64,000 nt of DNA from Symbiodinium natans. Its lineage: Eukaryota; Sar; Dinophyceae; Suessiales; Symbiodiniaceae. A program made the position numbers and the translations under genes. Shown piece by piece: positions 34,201 to 47,100 of this stretch. How positions within the stretch are numbered: the first letter of the stretch is position 1; every line of letters begins with the position of its first letter. A model generated the notes under the pieces. That model did not search any database, had not been told where the DNA came from, and saw only the letters and a list, made by a program, of their open reading frames with translations. Where the stretch lies: assembly GCA_905221605.1 (NCBI GenBank), contig CAJNDS010002382.1, positions 327,007 through 391,006 on the forward strand, read 5' to 3'.

Positions 34201-34370
34201 GACAATGGGCGGACAGGGGGTGTCTGAAGGGCATGAGCTTGTATGACAAAGAATCCTTAGGGAAGTCTGAACATGGCAATCACATGCGCAGCGCTAGAAG
34301 GTCAAGCAAGCATGACTGATCGGATCTGACTCTTAGGCAAAACTCCCAGTCAACCGGAACAGACACGAGA
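31281..34370. repeat. Tandem duplication of a 1505-bp unit with partial third copy
   Basis: CAGCGCTCGA or a close variant starts units at 31281, 32786 and 34289. Units 1 and 2 are nearly identical over about 1505 bp; the third is diverged and ends near 34370. Each unit also contains internal older repeats: 31380-31450 resembles 32491-32562 (TTTGCTTGGTTACTGCGTGG shared), and 32297-32431 resembles 32622-32758. No protein domain appears in any frame. Confidence 0.9.
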
Positions 34371-34409
34371 GTGGCTCAAGACTCGCAAACATGGTTCCCA
34401 CTGCTGGTT

Positions 34410-35112
34410 TCCGATCAGCGCAAGCGGCTCCAACCTCCCTTGGCGAGATCCTGCTTTGAGGGTCAGTGGAGCATGTGCTGCCACATGCTGCTGGGCTTCT
34501 TGACGCTATGCTACAGGCTGAAACATCTGACGCTCTTTGCCAGCTGCTCGGCCCCACCTGTCGCACCGGACATTGGGCAGGATCAGTGGGTCGAGCCCTC
34601 AAGTTTGGCTGGTACCAGGAAGCCGTGCGAAGCTCAACTCGCCTGAACCTGCGGCTTCCTCGTCACTGAAACGAGCTATTCAGCAGAGGAAACGAAACCA
34701 AGAGGTTCGTCATAAAGAATGGTTCAGAGTGATCCACCTGTGCAGACCAGGTTGGCGATCAGCACGAGCTGCTCCAGCCTCCCTCGGCGAAATCCGGCTT
34801 GCAGGTTCAGTTAAGCATTTGCTGCAGCATGCCCACAGGCCAAAAATCCTAGGACACTCTTTGCTGACCGATCGAACCTGCATGTTCCTCCCAGTCACGC
34901 TGAACACGGACACTCCCACAAAAAGGGACTTCCCCAAGTTCATGCGCAGGGCAGGGGCATTGGGCAGGATCACGGGGTCGAGCCCTCAAATTTGGCTTGT
35001 GCCAGGGAGCGGCACTGAGCACAAATCGACTGAACCGAACAGAACAAAAGGTTCGTCATCAAGAATGGTCCAACACTGCTGCGTAAGAGGGTTTGCGATC
35101 AGCGCGAACTGA
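34410..35112 (+). repeat. Diverged tandem duplication of a ~348-bp unit
   Basis: GATCAGCGCAAGCGGCTCCA (34412) and GATCAGCACGAGCTGCTCCA (34757), then AGGTTCGTCATAAAGAATGG (34701) and AGGTTCGTCATCAAGAATGG (35049), place two related units about 348 bp apart. A third similarity at 34571 and 34956 (CATTGGGCAGGATCA) has a slightly larger offset. A 191-codon frame across it reflects the repeat. Confidence 0.7.
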
Positions 35113-38039
35113 TCCAACACTGCTGCCAAAAAAGGGTTGCGATCAGCACAAGCTCCAAAGCTCACAGCGAAGAGCGAAACTCGCGACACATTCATGGAGT
35201 TGGCAGCTACAGCTACTGACAAAGTGGATCTTGCCTCAAGTCTGGTAATGAAAGGCAGGCACGCTGAGGAGGGCGGCAACGGGGATTCTCCTGCGTTCTG
35301 GAAGCACTCCCGCCTTGTGAAGGAAGGTCCGACACCTTGAAGATGTCTTCCCAAAACCACATGAAGGGATGCAATCGGCGGTCTCAACGGACTAGCGAGT
35401 GGCAAGGCTGGAAGGACACGCTGTGAGCGTGTGGCACGAAAGAAGTGGCAAGTAATGAACATCCTGCAAGTAAGGTCGGCATCACGATAATCGGGATGCG
35501 ACAATCTTAAAGGCCATCGGCAAGATTACCTGGCGAGAACACACAGTGGTAACGACGTCCCAAACAAAGAAGTAGAACTACATGCACTTCCACGCACCCA
35601 ACAAGTCCATTTCTTTGAAATGCCCAATCTTTCAGCTTCATCAAACACAAACTAACCAAAACAATACGCCATCAAGGCTATCAAGCCCAACTCAATTCAT
35701 GTTTGCACAGAAGCTGCACACATTCGCCTGACCTCTCCAGGCATCTGCATCCTCGACAACGCTGCCGTCAACCTCGGCCGGCCGTTCCCGAGGCCCAAAA
35801 GACTAATCTCTCTCCACTGCTACGCTAAACGCGACAAACGGCACCGAAGGGTTTCTCGAAGGTTCCTCAAAGAAACACAACCACATCTTGTGCGTGTGCA
35901 AGCATTGTTCCGCCCGAAAAGTGCTTGGCAGCATGCTCTTTGAAACCGTGAGATGGAATCAGGCTAAAGAACCATCAACAATACAAATGTGTTTGCAATT
36001 TGTGAGCACATCGGCGCATCTTCGAAATCAATTTCTGCTCCTAGACCATTCTTTCGCTTTCCAGACCTTCCACGTGTCCACATGGTGCACCTGTTGCTCA
36101 AACCGACCCCGTGTTTTCAAGCAAACTGGGTGGGGCAAACTTGACAACAAACAACAAACTTCCAACAGCCTACCTAAACCTTAATTCTGAAACAAGTGTG
36201 ATCCAGAATGCCGGCACTCAGCAAGCTGGTGCAAAGCAAAATACAATAAAGTATATTGGTTGCGGCTACTGGTCGTTGAACGCTGTGCGAAGGGAAAGGC
36301 TGAAGCAAAACAGTTGAAGTGCAGTTCGGCGACTTGCGCCTCTTCGCTCTCATCGGAACACTGTGCAGATGGTCTGGAGGAGACATCCCACTGCTGAATC
36401 AGAGAAACAGCTGCGGCAGACGCACAGTGCTTAGAGAACAGAGAGCGCGCCGCGCCGCGCATTTCGGGATTGAATATTGTCAGCTGCAAGCCTCCTCCGC
36501 AAACTCATGCCAGCGGGATTTCTGATCTCTGATGGTTCGGGTTTATAGGGTTTAAGGGTTCAAGTGATAACCGCCTAGATTTAATTCCACACCCGTATGG
36601 TCCCACAGCTGCCACGGGGACTGTTTATGACACGGCGCAGCTGGAAATGGCTCCACTTCAGAATTTGCATCGCTGCCCTAAAAACTCGGCCCTTTTGCAA
36701 CATAGAAGCGGGTCATATAGCTAACTGCACTGAATTCCGTGCCACCTCACCTGTCTCAAGACCCAGACGCTCAGAGTGCAGGTCAGACGTTGGTGTGCGG
36801 TCAAGGGATCAACATTTCTCTTGCATGCTTCATGGAAACTCGGAATTGCCAAAACACTTTGCAAGTTGTATGGGGCCTTTCGCACTGACAAGCCAGGAAG
36901 CAGGAACCGGGAAACTCCCCACAATCTAAGTCTCGAGATCCATCAGCACCCGTGGGTTGTAGAGGGGCATCGAGCGCCTGTAGATGGCATGGGTTTCAGC
37001 TGTCACGGCGTTGTCAGGGGTTTTGGTTTTGGCTTGGATCAGGGGCACTCTGTGCCAGCGTTGATCTCATATTGTTTCTAGCCTTCCATCGAAGGTACAT
37101 GGGTTGCAGGTTGTCCCTTGAAATCTGAGCGCCCGCTGTACATGATCCTGACAGGCCCTGCTTCCATTGGAACAGGATGAGCTCCAGCGAGTGAACTCCC
37201 GACGCCTAATTTTCAGACCCTTAATCCGTACTTCTCAAGTTCGAGGGTCTTCCGGCCCATCCTGACTTTCTTAGACACACCGCCAGCTTCGACCAGCTTC
37301 AACTTCATGAGGGTTGTCACGCGCCATATTCAGCGTGCCATTGTTATCTATCCGACGGTGTAAAACAAACCTGTGGCTTGAGATTCGATGGCCTTTGGCC
37401 CCCTTCTCAGTGAAACTCAATGTGAAACATTGCCGGAGACGATGTGGACCTTGACAAAGCAGCAAAAGATCGCAAGAGAATGAAGACTCCCCCCCCACCA
37501 TCTGCTAGAACCTGCGCATGCTGGACACACAAGCATGGCACCCAACGCTGCACACATCTTTGTTTTGGTTGTTTTTGTTGGTCTCGCATTTGCCGTGCCA
37601 ACAAGGTGCAACAAGGCGAAGGCGAGGGAAGCATGCAGGCAGAATCATGGGCCCGATGTTTCACAATCTGAGGCCGCAAAAGCTACGCCGAAACGAGCGA
37701 AAACTGGCCCACCTCATCGGCCACTGCCCGGGCGGGAGGCGGCTGAAGGCCTGGGGCAAATGGAACTTGGGATGTAACTGGCTTTGCTGAAGGCTTAGCT
37801 CAGGAGAATGAGATTTCTCCAACACCTCCAAAGCTCATGCATGCGCAACACCCCCGCAGACCTGTCACATCCAAGTCCAAAACAAGCTAAGCCCCCACGT
37901 GCTCTGGGTGCACTTTGGGATTCACCCGCCTGCCATGGCTTCAGCTTGCGTGAACGACTTCTGGGACATTGTTCCAGGTGGCCAGAACATAAATAGAACT
38001 GGACGGACCCGGACCTACTCTAAACCTCAAAACTGTTAC
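35113..38039. other. Interval without a supported gene
   Basis: Possibly the 3' region of the CCDC39-like gene, since its last recognised exon ends at 38040 with a splice donor pointing here. A G-rich telomere-like tract lies at 36545-36575. I could not identify a terminal exon or stop codon, and 35.5-36.3 kb is locally AT-richer. Confidence 0.4.
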
Positions 38040-38118
38040 CATGCACTCCGAGCGGCGGCCGCGAGGGCATGGCGACGCCACGCTCCGCGCAGAGGTTCTC
38101 GAAAAGGGGAAGCACGTC
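38040..38118 (-). CDS. CCDC39: CCDC39-like gene, last recognised exon
   Basis: Reads DVLPLFENLCAERGVAMPSR, matching the conserved helix and Pro-rich turn near the CCDC39 C-terminus (IILQTYFQQSGLELP in human). It follows an AG acceptor (TTCGGAG) and ends at GTAACAG, so at least one more exon should lie below 38040. A minor alternative is that the opposite strand is coding, but the match and the donor favour minus. Confidence 0.7.
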
Positions 38119-41100
38119 CTCCGAAGGGTTCAGGGTGTAAGATTAGAGTTTAGGGTGGGCTCAGGGCTTGTCTGGTGTCTCCGCTGGCACTTTGACTCAT
38201 CGCCAATAACTCACAGCACTGATTTCTTGTAGCATAGACCGATCGAGCCGAAAAAGCATGCGTATCTCGGGGGACAGAAACGCACCCTGTGTCACTGTGA
38301 AGCTCCAAACCTAATTTCCACATGGTCCTCCCCATAGTCTTGCAGCGCGTTGCCTTGACATCGCTCGGGGCAGAGTAGTGCAGTTGTGAGAGATTAAACC
38401 GATGTGCAGGGCTGATGATTTGGGCTGGATAGACCTGGGTCGGAGAAATGCAGAGCAGCTGTGCTGAAGTTTGAAAACTTCCGCTCGCGACGGCAGCTCT
38501 TGCTGTCATATCTTCGAGCACCTGGCAACCTGCTGGAACCTGAACTAGACCAATCACCTAGTACTTTTTAGAACAGGTGGTCGTTACGGCAGAAATGTCC
38601 TTACGGCAGAACGAGTTTGCCCATCTCTGCCCCAAGCCATTCCAATGCTTGCGGTGCGAGCGGCTCAGCGCAAACAGCAGGCTCTGGTTCTGCTCCCGGA
38701 GCCCCCTTGCCTGCGGAGTACAAGCAATATCAATATGTATATACAATAACATAAGATAGTATTGTATGTACACTGTACGTCCCAAGATAATATAGAATGA
38801 TGTATAGCCGCTTTAAAGGAGGACCCCAGCGTCCCCAGCCCAAATAGCTACGTTGAAAGCTGCAAGGGCTATGCTCAGGTCACTTCACTCTGCTGAGGAA
38901 GCCACCGGCAGATGCATGCTACCGCGAATGTAGCTAAAGTAGCTAAAGTGAAAACGCTAAGAACTTGCGCGTGGAAGGCTCGGGGACACACACATCCAAA
39001 CTGCTGAAGCCAGACTTCACAAATATGTCCAAAGGCTTGATTACAAGCAATGGCACGCGCTAGTTCCCTCGCATGGCTCCCTACAGACCTCAACACCAAA
39101 AACCCAAATAGCCTCCAATATTCCAAAGCGCCAAAGCCAAAGTCCTGAGCCCTCTGCAATGGGCAAGTCCCAATCAAGAGAACTTGAAAACAATCATGTG
39201 CCAAAGCCGACACGCCTGAATCCGGTGATTGTTTCCTTCAACCACCTCCCACACCCTAAACCCTATGAACCCTATAAACCTTATGAGCCCTACACCCCGA
39301 ATGAGGAAGCCTTGACATCGACGGCCGCTGCGCTGTCCGGAGCCAAGTCCACGCCGGACTTCGAAGGAAGCGAGGTAAGTGAGTCAGGTTTAGGATTAGA
39401 ATTTTCTGGCTGTTAAACTGAATTGCTGTTCAAAAAGACGCGGAGCTTGTCTACAGGCTTTAGGGTAAGGGCTTGGGCTTTCGTCTTCAAACATCAGGCC
39501 ATCAGAAGCGTTAGCCTAGGGTTGAGGGTTTCGGGTCAATCGAGATGCTTAAAGTGTAGCCAGGTTGCGGGACACAAAGCCAAAAGGCGCAGTGCCTCCA
39601 AACTTGACCCGTCCTTCCTCCTGACATCCTTTACGACTTTTATTCTGTATGACTGGATTGTCCTCACTCGCGATAAATACCCCCGAGACACTTTCCCAGC
39701 GCAAGACCTTTGGTTCCAACCATGCCGGTTCTTGTTGGGGGCTCTGTGGGTTCTACGCCCAGAATGCTGAGACACACTGAGAGCACGAGCATCCTGCAAA
39801 CCTGTCCCGGAGCCTGAATGGCCCGCGTCTGCGCATTGGCCAAGGTCTCAGGCGTTCGGCGTTCGGACTTGTGCTTCACGGGGTGGAAGACCACGCGTTG
39901 GTTGCTGCAATTCTTGCCCCTAAGTATCTCAGCGTGCGCTAAACGTCTTGTTCGTAGAAGACTCATTCGCGCAAGGAGGATGACCAGAAGCATGTGACGA
40001 CCGGTGTCTCAAACACACAAGGGGTCTAGGTTTGGCTGTAGGATAGGGTATGAAAGGTTCTTCTTGAGTCTCGGGTAACCTTCAAACCCTTTAAAACCCT
40101 GAGCTTAAACCACCCAATCATTGCAGAAACCCTACAACCCTAAGCCGCAAAACCCTGAAAGCCTAAACCCTGAAACCATAAACCCTAAAACCCTAAAGTG
40201 TTGCGCGGGTAAAGTTGGAGCTTGGGCCAAGAAGAGACCTTGGGGAGTCAAAAAGGATGGTTTCTGAAGTTTAGCCAGCTCGAGCTTGCGGGCCCCTTTA
40301 AAAATGGCTCTCTGTAAGCGCGTCATCTGCGCAGCCTTCGCACGAAGCACTGCTCTTCCCAGAGACCAGCAGGCGTAGTAACCATGCTACGAACTTCTTG
40401 CCTACCAAAGACGCACTTCCTTGTGCTTCATATGGGCCAGGCAACTCTTCTCGAAATCTTTATCGTAGAATTGATTCACTATATAGACTTACGCCAATCT
40501 CAGAATTTCTAGCCCGAAGCCCTAAATGAGGTTCCCCAGGAGCCAAAACAGCGAACCCCAAAAGAAGGAGGAAAGAAAGGCGCCACGGAAGGTGCCTAGT
40601 TATTCCCAAGCCCTCTCAAGGATCTCAAAGCGAACAGACACAAAAAGGCTCGCTGCTTTAAAAAACCTGGCCTGCTGCGCGCGTTCGATCTTTGGCGCCT
40701 GGCTCAAGACCGCAGGCTGCAAATGAAGATCGTACATGAGACATGACGACCTTAGCTTAAACCTCCAGACTCCAGCCCCAAGCCCTTACACCCTAATCTC
40801 GTTCCGCACAGGATGCCACGGATCGACTGCGCTGAACCGTGGCGGAGCACTTCGTTGAAGTGACTCTGTCCAATGTTTCCACAGGGGTTCGTCGAAAGGC
40901 GTGTAAGACAGAGTTCACAGAGTTCTGGCAAGGTTTCAAAGACACGCCATCTGATATGCGCAAAGGAAGGCCGCATGTTCTGCCACTCTGCACTCAGAAG
41001 ATGGTCTGCACATGTCTGCACATCCGGAGGCTCCGTAGGCATACTGCAGCCTCACAAGAAACTGAGACTAAGATCCATGGAGGCTGTCAGCCCCTCTCGA

Positions 41101-44100
41101 GTAACGGTGCCTGCCCGGAGACGTCCTGGCGAAGGACCTAGGCACCCGAGAACCCCAAGCGCCTTACTCTGCTCTGAAACTGAAATTTGAAGCGTCCCGG
41201 ATTCGAAATGAAGCCTTTCGCTGCCAGCCCGATGATCCCTAAACCCTACTTGTATGAGCCCTGTAAACCCTTTGAACCCTATAAACCCCGGCCCTCTAAA
41301 CCCACCCCATAAACCCTATAAACCCCATGAGCCCTACGAACCCAAGCCCTAAACCCTAAGCAACAAACCCTAAGCCCCATGAAGCTCCAACCCAAAGTGT
41401 CAAGTTCGACAGCGAGGCGACGCACCGGAAGCACCTAAGAACCAGGTTTTCCCGGGACCCGGGCATCCCTTGCTGCAGTCAGCTCATTCACCTGAGCCTC
41501 CCAGACAGCTTCAGGATCTTGGACTTAGAGGGTTTGGGTCTTAGGGTTCCAAGGTTTGTAGGTGTTAGGTTGTAGGGTTTGGAGGGCTTGCAGGGCTTGT
41601 CGGTGGCATAGGGCTTGTAGGGTTTTCTAGCCGGGTTTAGTTGGGTCTGTAGGCTTGCAGATCTGGCAGGGTTTGGGGGTTAGGCTGGGGTCGGGTGGAG
41701 AGGGGGGGAGAGTCTGAGCAGCGGTGCGCTTCCTCGCTTTGGGGTTGAGGATGACGGGTGCGTCTTGTCTTGATCCGACTACTGTCTCTCTGTTCCAAAA
41801 CAGGAACCGCGTCCTCCATCTGCTGCATGGACCGCTGCAGCTCCTGTCATTACAGGGTAGGTCTGGGCTACAGGGATTTCGGCACACGAACCCTAAAACC
41901 CCTAAACGCTACCGGCTCTAAAGCAACTTGCAGGCAGCCGGTCTCGAACTCGTGCCCAACATAGGACGCTAGTACCAACAAAGAGTACACAGACGATTGG
42001 AGCTAGGACTACTTGGAACTCCTCGCCTCCCCCTTGTCTTTCGCCCACAAATCACCTGTGTGTTCCGCAGTCTGAAGCCGGAAGCCACAAAGCTCACATG
42101 AGATGGCGAACAGAAAGCCGGGCTATGTGGCTGCGCATCTAAACAAAAGATAATGAAACCTCCTGCAACTGGGACAAGGTGTGTGCGTGTGTGAACACCT
42201 GAAGCCTAACCCATACGATGATTAAGCTGTGAACCTGCAGCACTGGTGCACATGCGTGACCTGTCCTCGTAACGCTGTACATCCTCCTGGGCCTCGACAA
42301 TGTCACAAGCAGGGCAGCGCAGCGATTACGAGTCCATCGGATGATCCGGGGGTTCGGGCTTGAAAAATTCACCCGACCCTCTGAACCCCAGATTGGAACA
42401 AGATCAACGTGTGGGGACTTGACGTAGGGCCGGGGGTATCCGAGCCTCCGCGAATACCACACGCACAAATTGCTACCTATTCGGTTGCTATCCGGGTTCG
42501 GAATCTGACCTGGGTGCCAATTAGGTTGCATCACTGCAAGGGTTCGGAAAACTTCCTTGGCTCATGGACAAGCCATCTTGCTGAGAAACTGGGCACTCAG
42601 CCTCTTGTTCGAGCTGCGTCAACACCTGCATCTATGCAGGACACCCCACGCGACGCAGAGGCACAAGTGTTGCAGTTAAGAGCCTCTCTGTTTCGTTGGT
42701 GAACCCAATTTTGCAGGCAAGGGTTCAGGTTGTAAAGATTCACAGCATGTGCATTAAGGCTCATGTGCAGAGATACTCTTGCTCCTTAAAGGGCAAGGCT
42801 TTGAAGGGCGAATCTTTGTATGACTGTACAATTTCGGCGCTTGCCGCCATGAACCACCACGAGCAAACTCTCCCTCATCTTGGCGTCAGATATTGAGGGG
42901 GCACTGCGGACAGTGCGCATTGCACAGAAGTATCACTTGTCCACAACAACTTCGTATCAAGACCTCCAACCCCAACAACACATGCTGACATGCCGCCAAG
43001 CCTTCTTCTTCTTGAAGAGAACTTCATTTGCCGCCCTCGACTGCTCTTCGAGCGTCTGTTTCTCCTGAATGATTTGCCATATGGAGAGCCAAAGAGCGAG
43101 TGCTTCAAACAGGGTTCAGGGACTACCCGGCAACACATGTCTTGAGAACCGTATCAGGTAACTATGACATTCCGCACCTTGCCTCGGCTTAAGTACCACC
43201 AGTACATGCAACGCAGGCCAGGTTGGATGTTCAGCGCCCAGTAGATGATTGCCTGAACCAGTCTTAAGAACGGAACCATCTTCCTGAGCACGATCTACCC
43301 AACAGTCCTCCCCCAAGAGCCCCTCCCCCCCCCCCCCGGCGAACCTCGAGTTCGGACTGGTTCTGCAGGTTCGAAGTCTGCAAGTTCTCTTTGAACTTTT
43401 GGTTGCGCTGCACCAGATGGCCCTGGTCAAGCCACTCACTGCTCCTGGTTTCAACCTGTACCTTGCCGTCTTACGAGTGATTTTCCACCCGCTGTCGTTT
43501 CGCTAAGACACGACGCTCCACCCCGAGCTGTTCAATCCTGTTCACCCAGTTTAACGCGCTAGCCACAAACTCGGCTAAGTGAGCAGGACTTCAAGCCTCT
43601 TGGGCTTCTGAGAACTGAGTGCAGCACCAGGGTGTTTTCCAGCGACCGAATCTCCTGTGTGAGAACCCGGCAAAAGGATCGCAACTTTGGCGTTAGAGGT
43701 TTGGGGGTTGCATGAGGCTTGATTCGGTGCCATTTCGAAAGCGGGCTAGTACTAGGATTACTGCTGAATGTCCAGCTCAGCTCGGAATTCCTGACCCTAA
43801 GCCCCAGCTGGGTGAGCACTTATCGTCCACTCCTGGTTTGTGTGCCTCACACAAATAACACCCCATGGCTCACGGTCCTTCTCTGCCCGGCGGATCTTGT
43901 CGTCGAGCTCGTCGCCCTTCCTCTGCAGCTCCTCCTTGTCCTGAGCAGCCTGTGGCGATTCGTCGTTTCGTCCCAGCTTAGATTTAGGAGTTGGGGTGCT
44001 GGGCCGATGACAGGCCACATGATCTCTGCTGCTTGATGTTGAAAACATTTGTTTGGCGATTTGGGGTCAGGATGCTTTAGGCCCGAGGTTTTCCGCTTAT

Positions 44101-47100
44101 GGCGGAACATTCGTTACTGAGGACTTAAAGCAAGCACACCAGAATCACTGACAAATCCTGAATCCTCCGTGTCAACCTTCGGAGGGCTCTTGGATCTCGC
44201 ATCCCTGCGCACCTTGATCATGTAGTGAGCTTGGCTCAGCTGCTCTCCACCCTCCTCTTTCTTGACCTGGATAGCATGCGGGAATTTCTGTAATCTTTTG
44301 CCAGCGCCGTCTTGAGGTCGCGAGTGTCTGCATGAGAAATGGAGAAGGTGCATGATAGTGGAAGCCATAGTCGCGCAACAGCATCCTTGCTTTCCTGTCC
44401 GCGCATGTCCTAAGAACAGGAATCCATGAGGAACCCCGCCATCCGAAAATCAATACCCAGACAGCCATGCCCACATCGCCCGTTATGGTTGAGAGTTAGG
44501 TTTTTGCATTGTTTGTCGAACCAGAGCCGAGATCAAGGTATAAGCGTTGTGCTCAAGTCAGTGATGGATGAGACGTCTTGATGCTGCTTTGAAGAGTGGA
44601 GCCCTGCCCATCGCAGGCTCACAGAAAAAATGCCTAGCTTGGAACCGACAGACTGAAGGGGCCAGAACAAGTAGATTGAGTTCGTTGACTAAAGAAAGAT
44701 GAGACAAGTACAAGAATCGTCTACGGCGTGCCTACATCAATTTTTGGTACTACCTTCGAGCGTCATGCGCGCCTTGCACATAACGTTGTCGTACTTGCTC
44801 TTCCTGAGCACCAAAGGTGGTGACCATCTCATCTTGCCCCAATGGGTTTTTCAGGCACAGCTTGGGCCCGGAGAATACCTCTACAAACCTGCGGGGCCCT
44901 TAGAGGGTGCCATACAGGAGGCTTAGTTGATTCGAAAGGGCTATTGTTGGGTAGTTTGGGCTTTCAACCCACCAGGACTCTGGAGGGGAGCCGCTACTGC
45001 GACTCTGTTCTTCAAGATTCTCCCCCTTGTGCCCCACTCATCTCCCACAGGCATCCTACTGCAGCTTAGCTTGCCGGGTTCCTTCCAGCGAAGCTTTGCA
45101 AGGGTCACAGCAAAGTGGGCACGGGAGTGTCCAAAGTCTGACTGAAAGTAAAGAAGCCTCGGCTGGTAGATTTAGCGGAAAGAAGTTACCCCCACAATCC
45201 AGAAAAAACAAACTCAAGACCTGGAGCCGATCATTGAAGTCCAGGGCGCAAAGTGAAGATCTTCTGCTTCCTTTCTGCAAGCTCGATTGCCGCCTCAAGG
45301 AAGGAGTCAACCCTAAACCTCTCAACTCTCAACCCCTTAACCCTAATTGAGGGAAGAGCTGCCGAGACGCGAGCCCGTGGATTCAGGATTGGTGATTCGG
45401 GATCGGGCCCATGAGAAATAGAATCTACAGGTTCCCCCGTGGCCTGGGAGAAAACATCCGCCTCCTTCTTGGGTTTAAGCATACCAACCTAAGCCTACAG
45501 AAAAGGGGGAACAAGGACCAAACAAACCTTAAGCTCCACACCTTGTGCTTCTCCTCCTCCGCGGACCGAAGCTGTGCGCGCAAGACCTCGGTAGAACTCG
45601 GGACCCGCAGCCAGGCTCAAGTCCTCCCTTCAAGACGAACTTGGGGACTCGATGCTTGCGTAGTTCAGAGGGCTTTGGGGCCTGTAGGGCAGCCGCACAG
45701 GCCTTCGGGTTCGGTCACGGCGGCAGGGGCCTTACATAAAACAAATATGCTACATATCACTTCTTATCATATATGTATAATGGCGCGCAGTACAGCAGAG
45801 AGATTGGAACTGCCCCCAGAGCCCACATGGCACAGCAAAACCAGCGAATTCGCTCTGAAGCCGTGGACGGTTCAGGACCAATGTTCGCAGCTGTGAGTAC
45901 GTCGTGAACCCTGGCTCCAAAAACGGCATGAACATCCCAGCCCCCTTCAAGTGGCCAGAAAGAGAAGGTCCCACTGGCCCGAACAGACAAATGCTCAAGC
46001 AAGAAGACTTACATGACCAGATCTCTGATTTGTGGCTTTTGGGTACCCTCATAAATATCGGTGGTTCGTGTCGCAACAGCACCCCAAACAGTCATAACTT
46101 CAGGGAGCACAAATAAATCCGCAATGCGTCGAGAGCGGCACCTCGGCATCCACCCTTCTTACGAGAGCTGAGCAGGACACCTCTGTGTGGACTTCGATCT
46201 CCTTCTCCCTCTCCTCTGGTAGCGTCGTGGCAATGTCAAGGTTTTCCGGGCAGCCTAGGATTTAGGATACCCAAAAGAAACATCCTTTATGTTCATGGGT
46301 AGTTTTGCAAAAAAGGTACACAGCTTGTGGTCCCAGCAGAGGATGCAAAGAAAGGGGCCGGCGGAGGCTCTTGCTTTGGGATGTCAGGTCCCTGTCTGAA
46401 GAACCTGTATACCCTTTCTCCTCATGTCCGAACTCTACAGAGTTCAGACATCAGGAGAATGGGTGTAGAATATAACCCCAACGAAAACCTGCAACCCATT
46501 AACCATGTGAACCCTACAAGCCCCAAACGCCCTAAAATCCCAATGACCTGCAAACCTGAGAACAACCCGCCCAACGGCTCCTCCATGCTGATCTGGAGCT
46601 GCTGCTTCCGGTTCTCCAGGCTATACCTGCTCAAGGAGATCGATATTTCGAGCCTTCGGGCCTTGGGCCTAACTTACTTCGGTCTTAGGATTTGTAGGGT
46701 GCAGGCTTGGTAGATATCGAAACGTTAACAATTTCCATGTCCAGCCCTAAGCGTCTCCAAACCTAGCACCCAAAGCCGCAGCCCTAAACTTTTCAAGAAG
46801 CCGGAGGTGCAGATTCTCGGACTTTGTGGTCAGCTGCTGTCGAAGCCGCTTGACCTGCTGACCCCAGAATGAACCGCCGGCGGATGCTCCACCCTCACCC
46901 AAGCAGAATTGGGTTTCGGCTGCGAGTTCTTTCAACGCACCACGGTAGCTGGAACGCAAATGTCGGAATCGCCCAATGCGCACACGCACACGCGCATGCG
47001 CGCACACGCGCACACAGAGAGAGAGAGAGAGACAGGATACCATTCGCTTCAGAACCCACGTTCTCCAAGCACAGGAGTGTGATGGCCTCTAGTCTGAGGA

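Noticed and set aside
34360-34375. Second spliced-leader relict (GTGGCTCAAG)
   Set aside because: Only the last ten bases match; the CCGTAGCC half is absent.
39306-39375. Plus-strand exon EALTSTAAALSGAK... ending at a strong GTAAGTGAGT donor
   Set aside because: The donor is attractive, but recognised neighbours are all minus strand and inverted intron ends make strand ambiguous. Left as candidate only.
40839-41141. Plus-strand ORF VEVTLSNVSTGVRRKACKTE... as an exon
   Set aside because: Opposite-strand frame over the same bases is equally plausible and neither can be tied to CCDC39; undecided.
39240-41390. True telomere or chromosome end
   Set aside because: The TTTAGGG-like tracts are degenerate, short, in both orientations and interleaved with exons.
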